From Streptomyces sp. A0958 (GTDB lineage Bacteria > Actinomycetota > Actinomycetes > Streptomycetales > Streptomycetaceae), in the NCBI RefSeq assembly GCF_004795035.1, contig NZ_SSBK01000002.1, positions 186,001 through 250,000 of the forward strand: a stretch of 64,000 nt of DNA, in the 5' to 3' direction. The notes under the pieces are model-generated. The model had not been told where the DNA came from. It saw only the letters and a program-made list of their open reading frames with translations, and ran no database searches. A program made the translations under genes and the position numbers. Every line of letters starts with the position of its first letter. Position 1 is the first letter of the stretch. This document shows, in pieces, positions 44,731 to 52,055 of this stretch.

Positions 44731-46562
44731 CCCCGCCCCCCGCCCGCCGCCGCCGGGCCGGCGCACCCGAGCGCAGCTACCCGCGACGGGGTTCGGTGCG
44801 TCGTGCGCAGATGATCACCACCTACGGTGTCGGATCGATCGTCGCCGTCGACAACGAGTCGTTCATGGTGAGCGGCATCGACTCGTGGAACGTCGGCGAA
44901 GCGCCGACCATTTTCGAGCACCGCCTGGCGCGCGTGCTCGGGGTGAAGTCGTTCCGCCTCCCCCCGGCCTCCGACGACACCAGCAAGGACGGGGTCCGTG
45001 TCCGGCGCTTCCCCCTGTGGCACTCGTGCCCCGGCTGCAACGTCCTTCAGCATGTGAGCCGGTTCAACTCCCCGCCGGGAAAGAACGTCTGCGGGGACTG
45101 CGACGAGGAGCTGGTGCCCTCGCGCTTCGTCATGGCCTGCGCCAAGGGACACATCGAGGACTTCCCGTACTGGAAGTGGGCGCACCGAAACAACCGACAG
45201 GACGGCGATGCCGGGCTGTGCGGCGGTGAGATGCGGCTGCGAACCAGCGGGAGGACCGCGTCGCTCCGGTCGATCCTGATCTCCTGCACCTGCGGGATTC
45301 CCGAGGTCTCCATGGAGGGAGCGTTCCGCCGCGCCGCCCTGTCGGACCTGAAGGTCTACTGCAACGGTCGGCGCCCCTGGCTCGGGAACACGCCCGCCGA
45401 GCACTGCACGGAGAAGCCGCGCACCCTCCAGCGCGGTTCGTCCGCCGCCTGGCAGCCCATTGTGAAGACGGCCCTGTCGATCCCACCGTGGAGCGACGGG
45501 CACGCGGCCCGCCTGGAACCGCACTGGGACTCCCTTCGCGAGATGAAGGACAACCCCAACGAGATGAAGGCGTATCTGAAGGCCCTGACGCTGACGGAGA
45601 ACTACGAGTTCTCCATCGACAAGGTCATGGGCCTTCTGGAGGCGGAGAACCACGAGGACACCGCCCCGAACGAGGACAAGGGCTCCGACAGCGCCTATCT
45701 CGCTCTGCGCAAGCAGGAGTACGAACGGCTGGTCGCCGGTCGTCCGGAGAGCGAGACGGACCACGAGGACCAGTTCGTCTGCGAGTCGCCCCGCTCTTCC
45801 GCCGCCGGCCTGGCCTCCTATGGGGTGACAGGACCCATGCTGGTGAAGCGCCTGCGTGAGGTGCGTGCCCTGAAGGCCTTCTCACGCGTGGATACACCCG
45901 AAACGCACACGGATGTCCACGAGGCGGCCCTGTCGGCGGCCCCGATGGACTGGCTCCCGGCCATGGAGGTCCAGGGCGAGGGCGTCTTCCTGCGCCTGGA
46001 CGAGCAGCGCCTCGACGACTGGGCGCACAGTGCGGGGGTGGCCGCCCGAGCCGATCGCATCCGGGCCAACCACCTGCGCATGCTCCGCGAGCGCGCCCAG
46101 GACCCCGCCTCCGTACCGGATTCACCGGCGGACGCCCGCATGGTGCTCCTGCACACGCTGTCGCACACGCTGATCAACGAGTGGAGCCTCGACGGCGGCT
46201 ACCCGGCCGCCTCGCTCCGGGAGCGGTTGTACGCGGACGAGTCGATGGCCGGCCTCCTCATCTGTACGGCCACCAGCGACTCCGCCGGAAGTCTCGGCGG
46301 CCTGGTCGCCCAGGGGGAGCCCGACCGCCTCGAATCCGCTCTGCACTCGGCGCTCCGCAGGGCCCAGTGGTGTTCGGCGGACCCGCTCTGCATGGAGTCC
46401 ACCGGGAGCGGCGTGGGCGGAATCAACCTCGCCGCCTGCCACGCGTGCGTCCTGCTGCCCGAGACCAGCTGCGAGCACAACAACGGCCTGCTCGACCGCG
46501 CGCTGCTGGTCGGAACACCGGAGGACCCGTCGATCGGGTTCTTCCACGAGGCACTGCGCTGA
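44727..46562 (+). CDS. drmB: DrmB-like DUF1998/MZB protein
   Basis: A 611-residue partner of DrmA. The N-terminus has RRGSVRRAQMITTYGVGSIV, typical of DrmB. Zinc-binding pairs follow (CPGCN, CGDCDEE, CTCG). The C-terminal DUF1998/MZB signature is SDSAGSLGGLV, then CHACVLLPETSCEHNN and LLDRALL. In DISARM, DrmB binds DrmA and they clamp DNA with a free 5' end. The ATG overlaps the drmA stop (ATGA). It is the last gene of the right arm. No clear terminator follows. Confidence 0.9.
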   Translation: MTPPPARRRRAGAPERSYPRRGSVRRAQMITTYGVGSIVAVDNESFMVSGIDSWNVGEAPTIFEHRLARVLGVKSFRLPPASDDTSKDGVRVRRFPLWHSCPGCNVLQHVSRFNSPPGKNVCGDCDEELVPSRFVMACAKGHIEDFPYWKWAHRNNRQDGDAGLCGGEMRLRTSGRTASLRSILISCTCGIPEVSMEGAFRRAALSDLKVYCNGRRPWLGNTPAEHCTEKPRTLQRGSSAAWQPIVKTALSIPPWSDGHAARLEPHWDSLREMKDNPNEMKAYLKALTLTENYEFSIDKVMGLLEAENHEDTAPNEDKGSDSAYLALRKQEYERLVAGRPESETDHEDQFVCESPRSSAAGLASYGVTGPMLVKRLREVRALKAFSRVDTPETHTDVHEAALSAAPMDWLPAMEVQGEGVFLRLDEQRLDDWAHSAGVAARADRIRANHLRMLRERAQDPASVPDSPADARMVLLHTLSHTLINEWSLDGGYPAASLRERLYADESMAGLLICTATSDSAGSLGGLVAQGEPDRLESALHSALRRAQWCSADPLCMESTGSGVGGINLAACHACVLLPETSCEHNNGLLDRALLVGTPEDPSIGFFHEALR

Positions 46563-46661
46563 CCGAGCCCTCATCGGGCCCGCGTCGGGGGGCGACCGGG
46601 CGACGCGCCGCTCAAGGACCAATGCCCGCAGGAGTGGCGCGCGTCGTCGGGTCCGCGACGT

Positions 46662-46793
46662 TCAGGCCTTGGCCCAGCCCTCGTCGAAACGCGGCTCGTC
46701 CATCGTGCGGAAGATGCCGCTGATGAGGGTGGTGACCTCGAAGTGATCCTGGGGATCGTCACAGTGCTCGTCTGGTTCATGGCACGACGTCAC
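46662..46793 (-). CDS. Short ORF, possibly a gene remnant
   Basis: A 43-codon frame starting GTG with no strong ribosome site. Its second half (FEVTTLISGIFRTMDEPRFD) reads like a genuine protein C-terminus with high third-position GC. It may be a small protein or the tail of a larger gene whose front was lost beside the island. Not identified. Confidence 0.35.
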   Translation of the reverse strand: MTSCHEPDEHCDDPQDHFEVTTLISGIFRTMDEPRFDEGWAKA

Positions 46794-46817
46794 ACCCCAA
46801 GTCCCCTGACTGCTGGA

Positions 46818-46985
46818 TCAGTTACGGCAGCGGTAGGAGGTCGCCCTTGCGGCGGCGCCGATGAAGACAGTGCTGATGTCCACGCCGGCGCCGAGCACGC
46901 CGTGGCCGCGCGCCCCAGAGCACAGCAACTCGCCTTTCACACAGGCCATATCGTGCATACGGCTCATTAGGAGTAGCGTGTTCAT
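46818..46985 (-). CDS. Short ORF of unknown function
   Basis: A 55-codon frame from ATG 46985 (MNTLLLMSRMHDMACV) to a stop at 46818. Codon use at the front is atypical (CTA twice). The end (GVDISTVFIGAAARATSYRC) looks more native. No ribosome site. It may be a remnant related to the frame just downstream. The rest of 46,563-47,063 shows nothing else recognisable. Confidence 0.3.
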   Translation of the reverse strand: MNTLLLMSRMHDMACVKGELLCSGARGHGVLGAGVDISTVFIGAAARATSYRCRN

Positions 46986-47063
46986 CGGATTAGGCGTCGC
47001 GTCCCGCCTCGCCCGGAACGCGCGGCGGCGGGCCGTACTGGCCTTCGGGGAAATGGGGGAAAC

Positions 47064-47252
47064 ATGGTCCTGATCGTTTCTATCGTGGTCGTGCTCGTGG
47101 TGGCCCTAGCCGCATGTCTCGTCGCCCTCCGGCGCCGGGGCGGGGCCGGTGAGCGTGGTGCTGCGGCGCGTGGGGCGGCGGAGCAGGGGCTTGCGCAGGG
47201 GCTGGCAACCGGCCACGCGCAGAGTCAGGGCATGGGGCCGTACGGGGGCTGA
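47064..47252 (+). CDS. Small single-pass membrane protein
   Basis: 62 residues: a hydrophobic N-terminal helix (LIVSIVVVLVVALAACLVAL), a basic RRRGG stop-transfer, then a Gly/Ala/Gln-rich tail. GGGGGAAA lies just before the ATG. Size and layout fit the small membrane proteins common in streptomycetes. Function unknown. Confidence 0.6.
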   Translation: MVLIVSIVVVLVVALAACLVALRRRGGAGERGAAARGAAEQGLAQGLATGHAQSQGMGPYGG

Positions 47253-47306
47253 GCCCCCCGCCCCAGCCGTACGCAAGCGAGCCGCACCCCCGCCCGCCGC
47301 CGTACG

Positions 47307-48236
47307 TCAGCGCCCCACCGACCCGACAAGCCGCCCCAGCGCGGCCCGCGCCGGCGGCCCCCACGTGGGCTTCCCGTTGGGGAGGCCTCGGTCGCCGTCG
47401 TCCGCGATGAGGAGGGCGGCCAGCGCGCGCAGGACCGCCCATCCTCGGGCGCGACGCAGGGTCGCGGGGTCCGGGGCCGGGCGGTAGGCGGCGTGGAAGC
47501 GGTCCACGGCGGTGGACGGGAGCAGGGTCCAGGCCGAAGCGAGGTCGCAGGCCGGGTCGCTCGCGAAGAGGTCGCCGAAGTCGATCACGCCGCAGAACGT
47601 GCCGTTCGCCGTGAGTACGTTGGCCGGGTGCAGGTCGCCGTGGAGCCACAACGCCGGGCCCGTCCAGTCCGGGGCGGCGACCGCGTCCTCCCAGACCGCG
47701 CGGACACCGTCCGGGTCGGGGATCAGACCTCTCTCGCTGACTGCGGCGAGGCCGTGGGCGAAGTGTTCCGCGTACGGGGCCAGCGGGCCGCCGCGTCCCC
47801 GCCCGGCGGGCGCACCGGCGGGGGCGGGGCGGTGCAGGGCCGTCAGGAACGCGGCCAAGGTGTCGGCCGCCTCCTCACCGCGCATGGCCGGGGCGCGGTC
47901 GGCGGGCTCGCCCGGCACCCAGGTGGTGACGAGCCAGGGCCGTGGGAAGCGTGCGGTGGGTACGCCCAGGCGCTGCGGGACGGGGACCGGCAGCGGAAGG
48001 CGCGGGGCGAGGGCGGGCAGCCAGGTGTGTTCCTTGAGCAGCAGATCGTCCGCGGACTCCGTCGCCCACGGCAACCGTACGGCGAGGCCGTCACCGAGCC
48101 GCCACAGCTGGTTGTCCCAGCCCCGGGCGCCGAGCCTCAGGGGCCGGTCGGCCAGGTCCGGGTGCTGGTCGCGCAGGAGGTCCCGGATCAGGTCGGCCGT
48201 GATCTCGATGCCGGTGTGGGTGCGGCTGTGGGTCAT
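47307..48236 (-). CDS. Aminoglycoside-phosphotransferase-fold kinase
   Basis: A 309-residue APH/ChoK-fold enzyme. The catalytic loop is WLHGDLHPANVL (Asp and Asn) and the metal-binding DFG-like motif is GVIDFGDLFASDPACDLA. The front carries LGARGWDNQLWRLGDGLAVR, the nucleotide loop of MPH-like macrolide and related phosphotransferases. It phosphorylates a small hydroxylated substrate, possibly an antibiotic; resistance is not established. It stands alone between a small plus-strand gene and the CRISPR array. Confidence 0.9.
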   Translation of the reverse strand: MTHSRTHTGIEITADLIRDLLRDQHPDLADRPLRLGARGWDNQLWRLGDGLAVRLPWATESADDLLLKEHTWLPALAPRLPLPVPVPQRLGVPTARFPRPWLVTTWVPGEPADRAPAMRGEEAADTLAAFLTALHRPAPAGAPAGRGRGGPLAPYAEHFAHGLAAVSERGLIPDPDGVRAVWEDAVAAPDWTGPALWLHGDLHPANVLTANGTFCGVIDFGDLFASDPACDLASAWTLLPSTAVDRFHAAYRPAPDPATLRRARGWAVLRALAALLIADDGDRGLPNGKPTWGPPARAALGRLVGSVGR

Positions 48237-48314
48237 GCGGGGCCACCGTAGCCGGGCGTGCCCGCCTGCGTGCGGGAAACAGGGTCGTGCTCACCGGGCG
48301 CCCTCGCTGGTAGG

Positions 48315-48648
48315 GGGACCATCCCCGCTCGTGCGGGGAGCATGCCTCATAGGGGTGCCCGATGCAGTGGCCGAGGGGACCATCCCCGCGCGTGCGGGGA
48401 GCAGCCGCGGGTCAGCTGGACGTAGACGCCTTCGCGGGGACCATCCCCGCGCGTGCGGGGAGCAGTCGCTCTCGTCCTGCTCGCCTTCCTCTGCATCGGG
48501 ACCATCCCCGCGCGTGCGGGGAGCAGCCGCGGGTCAGCTGGACGTAGACGCCTTCGCGGGGACCATCCCCGCGCGTGCGGGGAGCAGGCGTCGTGGAACG
48601 GGCCCCACCACTCTGACCGGGGACCATCCCCGCGCGTGCGGGGAGCAG
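48315..48648 (-). CRISPR. Type I-E CRISPR array, 6 repeats and 5 spacers
   Basis: 29-nt repeats begin at 48315, 48376, 48437, 48498, 48559 and 48620; spacers are 32 nt. The core is palindromic (ATCCCCGCGCGTGCGGGGA on the plus strand). By analogy with the E. coli I-E repeat the crRNA is read from the minus strand with 5' handle ATGGTCCC, so the leader lies above 48648. The repeat at 48315 is degenerate (T for G inside and at its end), as expected for the oldest, leader-distal copy. Spacers at 48405-48436 and 48527-48558 are identical. No cas gene is in the window. Confidence 0.97.
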
Positions 48649-48876
48649 GCTGTGCGAGCTGGGGCTTTGCCTCACGGGGGTCGGGTTTCTGGCCGCTTTC
48701 GCGTAGTCCGGCATAGCTGCCTCAAGGCTCCCACGACGGGCATGCGCGGCAGCTTAAGCCAACAACCCCAGCGGCCGTACCCGTTCCGCCGGTGCGGGGC
48801 GGCCCGCCGTCGTGTCAGCGGACCGCCTCGGGTGCGTGTTGCGCCCCGTACCGCCGAACGCGGTATCACCGGACGG
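48649..48876. other. Putative CRISPR leader and intergenic region
   Basis: 228 nt between the last repeat and the end of the methyltransferase gene. By repeat orientation this should be the leader. It is not strikingly AT-rich. The 32 nt after the last repeat are spacer-length, but no further repeat follows. Confidence 0.5.
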
Positions 48877-50055
48877 TTAAAGGTAGTTCCCCGGCTCGTC
48901 CAGCCACAGGCGTTGGCACGTGTCGGTGACCGTGAGGCCGAAGCGGGGCCAGTCCGGGCAGCCTTGGGTCGTCCACCAGTTGTGTGCGGCTCGTACTTCG
49001 TTCCAGAGCCGGCGAGGGCCGTGCTGCCAGACGCGGGCGGTGTCCTCGCCGTCCTGGACCAGGATGCAGGCCCAGGAGCGGTCGTTGCGGCTGTAGAACC
49101 AGTGGGGCTGGGCGCCGTTCTGTTTCTCTGCGGCGATGTACGTGCAGTCGGGTACGCGGAGGCCCAGCGCGAACGTCAGGGCGCTGAAGCGGTCGCCGGC
49201 CGCGAGGTCGGCCGGGGCGGGGCCCGATTCCACCGATGGGGGCGAGTCCGGTGGGCGGGGCGCGTACGCCTCGTGGTCGATCGGGGCCGCCCGTTGGGCT
49301 CGTAGCTTCATGAACTCGACGGGGCCCGTGAACCGACCGCTCGCACCGTTTCCCTGCTCGTCCACCCTGAGCCTGACGATCCCATCGGCGTTCGTGAAGT
49401 CCGTTCCCCACGGGGCGACGATGATTCCGCCGGGGCGGGTCTGCGTGACCCAGGCGGAGGGGAGTACCCGGACTCCGCACGTGGCGATGACCCGATCGAA
49501 GGGGCCGTGCCCGGGCGCGCCCGCGTAGCCGTCGCCGTGGATCACTTCCATCGGGGCCCCGAAGAAGTGGGCCAGGGTACGCCGTGCCCGTACGGCCACC
49601 GCCTCGTCCACTTCTACGCTGACGACGTTCTCCTCACCCACCTTGTGGGCCAGGAGGGCGGCGTTCCAGCCCGTCCCCGTACCGATCTCCAGTACGCGGC
49701 AGTAGTCGTCCACCGCGAGCGCGTCGAGCATCCGGAAGACGACGCTCGGCATGGAGGCGGACGAGGTCGACATGCGTCCCGGTTCGCCGCCCTCGTGGTC
49801 TCCGTCGTCCCACTGGGTGACGATCGGCACGTCGGCGTTCGCGTACCCACGCCACGCCTCCACGTCGTCGGTCCGCGACACGTGGACCGTCTTCCCGGTC
49901 GCCATGTCGAACGGCCACATGCTGTCCGGCAGGAACGCTTCCCGGGGTACGTGCGCGTACGCGTCCAGCCATGCCGTCTTCAGGACGCCGGCGGTTGCGA
50001 GGGCGTACCCCACCTCCTCGCGGGTGGGGTACGCCGTCGCCGTCTTCCCGCTCAT
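48877..50055 (-). CDS. Isoaspartyl-methyltransferase-like enzyme of a RiPP-type locus
   Basis: A 392-residue SAM-dependent methyltransferase of the PCMT fold. SAM motif I is VLEIGTGTGWNAALLAH, preceded by SSASMPSVVFRMLDAL as in protein-isoaspartyl methylases. About 170 extra C-terminal residues contain WFYSRNDRSWACILV. This extended form occurs in actinobacterial peptide-maturation loci (FxLD-type and ATP-grasp-type methyltransferases). Its ATG overlaps the stop of a 52-residue Gly/Pro-rich peptide gene by 4 nt, so the peptide is a likely substrate. No ATP-grasp or lanthipeptide synthetase gene is adjacent, and ordinary isoaspartate repair is not excluded. Confidence 0.87.
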   Translation of the reverse strand: MSGKTATAYPTREEVGYALATAGVLKTAWLDAYAHVPREAFLPDSMWPFDMATGKTVHVSRTDDVEAWRGYANADVPIVTQWDDGDHEGGEPGRMSTSSASMPSVVFRMLDALAVDDYCRVLEIGTGTGWNAALLAHKVGEENVVSVEVDEAVAVRARRTLAHFFGAPMEVIHGDGYAGAPGHGPFDRVIATCGVRVLPSAWVTQTRPGGIIVAPWGTDFTNADGIVRLRVDEQGNGASGRFTGPVEFMKLRAQRAAPIDHEAYAPRPPDSPPSVESGPAPADLAAGDRFSALTFALGLRVPDCTYIAAEKQNGAQPHWFYSRNDRSWACILVQDGEDTARVWQHGPRRLWNEVRAAHNWWTTQGCPDWPRFGLTVTDTCQRLWLDEPGNYL

Positions 50056-50210
50056 GCTTCGGACACGGACTTCGGCGGGTTGGGGACGCCGGGCCCGCCG
50101 TCCGGCGTCGGCGGGTCCTGCGGGCCGGGCCACGGGGTGCCGGGCAGACCGTCCCCGCCGCCGCCGTCCGCGAAGGCCGTGGTGTTGCTCGTCGCGTTCC
50201 TCGTGTTCAT
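50052..50210 (-). CDS. Candidate RiPP precursor peptide (52 residues)
   Basis: A short frame from ATG 50210, with AGGTGA 5 nt upstream, to TGA 50052, which overlaps the methyltransferase ATG. The front (MNTRNATSNTTAFADGG) resembles a leader. The rest is Gly/Pro/Asp-rich (GLPGTPWPGPQDPPTPDG) and ends in KSVSEA. Third positions are GC-rich as in real genes. Coupling to a PCMT-like enzyme suggests it is modified, for example at Asp. It lacks the FxLD signature, so the class is open. Confidence 0.6.
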   Translation of the reverse strand: MNTRNATSNTTAFADGGGGDGLPGTPWPGPQDPPTPDGGPGVPNPPKSVSEA

Positions 50211-50264
50211 CGTGTTCACCTGTTCCGTCCTCTCGATGAGTGTTGTCGTCCTCGGGGCGCGCCT

Positions 50265-50534
50265 CTACAAGCGGTAACGGGCGCGCATGGTGTTCGTCTC
50301 TCGCACACGTTCGCGGATGCCGTCCGGCGATCCCGTCACCTCCGGCGGGGACGGAGACGGAGACGGTCCGTCGGGGCAGATGTCCGCCCCGCACCGGCAC
50401 GGAGGGAAGTCCGCGAGCGATGCGTAGCGCGTGAGGTCGGGCCCTTTCCGCAGGTCGCGGCTCGGGGTGTCTTCGCCGGCCCGGATGGTAAGCGGTCCAG
50501 GGGCCGGTGCGGTTCCATGCTCTTCGACAGGCAC
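50265..50534 (-). CDS. Small Cys-containing protein upstream of the peptide gene
   Basis: An 89-residue frame with GTG start 50534 and GGAGGG about 10 nt upstream. It holds GPDLTRYASLADFPPCRCGA with CRCGADIC, a possible metal-binding or modified Cys cluster, followed by a Ser/Pro run and a basic end. It lies 54 nt before the peptide start on the same strand and could belong to the same operon. Not identified. Confidence 0.55.
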   Translation of the reverse strand: MPVEEHGTAPAPGPLTIRAGEDTPSRDLRKGPDLTRYASLADFPPCRCGADICPDGPSPSPSPPEVTGSPDGIRERVRETNTMRARYRL

Positions 50535-50625
50535 GCTTTTGTGTCCCTCCGTAGCGGTTTCACTACCAAGAGCACTCAGCGTGGCCTAGCCTCGCAGGGT
50601 CAGCAACGTGGCATACAGGGAGGGC

Positions 50626-51468
50626 ATGTTGGTCAATATCAAGGAGCTGAATCCCGACAGCTCACCGCAGGCAGCCTTCGGTGCCCGTCTACGCAGCGTG
50701 CGCGAGCAACGCGGCTGGATTCAGGATCACCTCGCCTTCCTCGTCGGCTGCTCCGGAAGGCATATCTCCGCGATCGAAACTGGTCGCAAGCCGCCAACCC
50801 TGCCGTTCTCGCGCAAGGCTGACGTCGCGTTGGACCTCGTCGGTACTCCCGAATCGTTCGAGCGCGAATGGCGGCAGATGAAGCACGGCAGTCTGCTGGA
50901 GGGCTTCCCCGAGTACGTCGGGTACGAGGGTCGGGCGGTCGAGATCAGGCTGTTCGACATCGGGCTCATCCCCGGTCTGATGCAGACCCCGGAGTACGCG
51001 CGGACTGTGGCCGACGGTGATGTGCAAAGGGGGTCCATCACCGCCGAACAGGCCGAGGAGCGCGTCTCGTTCCTGATGGAGCGGCAGGCAGCGTTGGTCC
51101 GGCCACGACCACCCATGATCTTCGTCGTCATGGACGAGAGCTGCCTTCACCAGGCCGTTGGCGGTCCGAAGGTCATGGATGCCCAGCTTCAGCGGGTGGT
51201 GGAGATGGCCTCGCTCCCCAACTGGTTCGTCCACGTATCGCCGTTCGACATAGGAGCACGGAGGTCCTTCTACCTGCCCGTCAACGTGCTCACACTGGCC
51301 GATCGCTCCGTCGTCGCGTACGCGGAATCGCAGGCGCAGGGGCGCGTCGAGCGGGAATCATCGCTCGTGATGCCCATGCTCATGGCCTACCATCAACTCC
51401 AGGGCGAGGCGCTGTCTCAGGCAGCGTCAGTGGCCAAGATCAGCCAGTTGCGAAAGGGCTCCCCGTGA
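50626..51468 (+). CDS. XRE-family regulator (HTH plus DUF5753 type)
   Basis: A 280-residue transcription factor. The N-terminal helix-turn-helix lies at about 15-70 (RLRSVREQRGWIQDHLAFLV, then SGRHISAIETGRKPP). The C-terminal DUF5753 ligand-like domain contains LIPGLMQTPEYAR. In streptomycetes this type is paired with a DUF397 protein, as here (4-nt GTGA overlap with the next gene). Starts at GTG 50608, ATG 50626 or TTG 50629 are all possible. It is divergent from the peptide/methyltransferase unit and may regulate it. Confidence 0.92.
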   Translation: MLVNIKELNPDSSPQAAFGARLRSVREQRGWIQDHLAFLVGCSGRHISAIETGRKPPTLPFSRKADVALDLVGTPESFEREWRQMKHGSLLEGFPEYVGYEGRAVEIRLFDIGLIPGLMQTPEYARTVADGDVQRGSITAEQAEERVSFLMERQAALVRPRPPMIFVVMDESCLHQAVGGPKVMDAQLQRVVEMASLPNWFVHVSPFDIGARRSFYLPVNVLTLADRSVVAYAESQAQGRVERESSLVMPMLMAYHQLQGEALSQAASVAKISQLRKGSP

Positions 51469-51665
51469 CGACCGAATCCCCCCGTTGGTACAAGTCCTCG
51501 TACAGCGCGAACGGCGGCAACTGCATCGAGGTGGCCGCCAACCTCGCCGCCACGCGCGGGATCGTTCCCGTCCGTGACTCCAAGCAGACGAGCGGCCCCG
51601 TCCTGAACGTCTCCGCCGACGCGTTCTGCTCGTTCGTCGCGGGCGTCCGGGCCGGCACCGTCTGA
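51465..51665 (+). CDS. DUF397 protein, copy 1
   Basis: 66 residues with the DUF397 pattern: PRWYKSSYSANGGNCIEVAA, IVPVRDSK and AFCSFVAGVRAG. The GTG start overlaps the XRE stop. DUF397 proteins are small partners of XRE/DUF5753 regulators and may act as antagonists of them. Confidence 0.93.
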   Translation: MTTESPRWYKSSYSANGGNCIEVAANLAATRGIVPVRDSKQTSGPVLNVSADAFCSFVAGVRAGTV

Positions 51666-51824
51666 GCCGGTCCGACCGTTCCAGCATCCGCCCCACCTTG
51701 CCCAGCACGGTGGGGCGTCTTGTTGCCCGTTCGGGCACTGTGTACGGGAACCCCCATCTATGCCTGCCCTCGCGGCCTACCATCGGCGCCAGTGTCGAGA
51801 TGGCCGTCTGCGAAGGGGTACCCC

Positions 51825-52025
51825 ATGACGAATGAATCCCCCCGTTGGTACAAGTCCTCGTACAGCTCGAACGGCGGCGACTGCATCGAGGTCGCCGCCA
51901 ACCTCGCCGCCACGTCCGGGATCGTTCCCGTCCGTGACTCCAAGCAGGCGAACGGCCCCGTCCTGAACGTCTCCGCCGATGCCTTCTCCTCGTTCGTCGC
52001 AGGTGTCCGGGCCGGCACCGTCTGA
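51825..52025 (+). CDS. DUF397 protein, copy 2 (tandem duplicate)
   Basis: 66 residues, about 90 percent identical to copy 1. It differs at a few positions, for example Ser-Ser for Ala-Asn near the front and Ser for Cys in AFSSFVAG. The sequence before the ATG (GCGAAGGGGTACCCC) resembles that before copy 1, so the duplication included the end of the regulator gene. The 160-nt spacer holds no second regulator. Confidence 0.92.
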   Translation: MTNESPRWYKSSYSSNGGDCIEVAANLAATSGIVPVRDSKQANGPVLNVSADAFSSFVAGVRAGTV

Positions 52026-52055
52026 CGTCGCCCGGGCCGCGCGTAGGGTGCCCGG

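Noticed and set aside
22436..46562. BREX, Pgl or full DISARM assignment
   Set aside because: No PglZ, PglX, BrxC or PLD-type DrmC motif was seen. Only DrmA, DrmB and a C5 methylase match DISARM.
22436..46562. Prophage or integrative element carrying the island
   Set aside because: No integrase, transposase, relaxase, phage structural gene or flanking direct repeat was found by eye.
48237..50055. cas genes next to the CRISPR array
   Set aside because: The flanking genes are a phosphotransferase and a methyltransferase; no Cas3, Cse or Cas1/Cas2 motif lies anywhere in the window.
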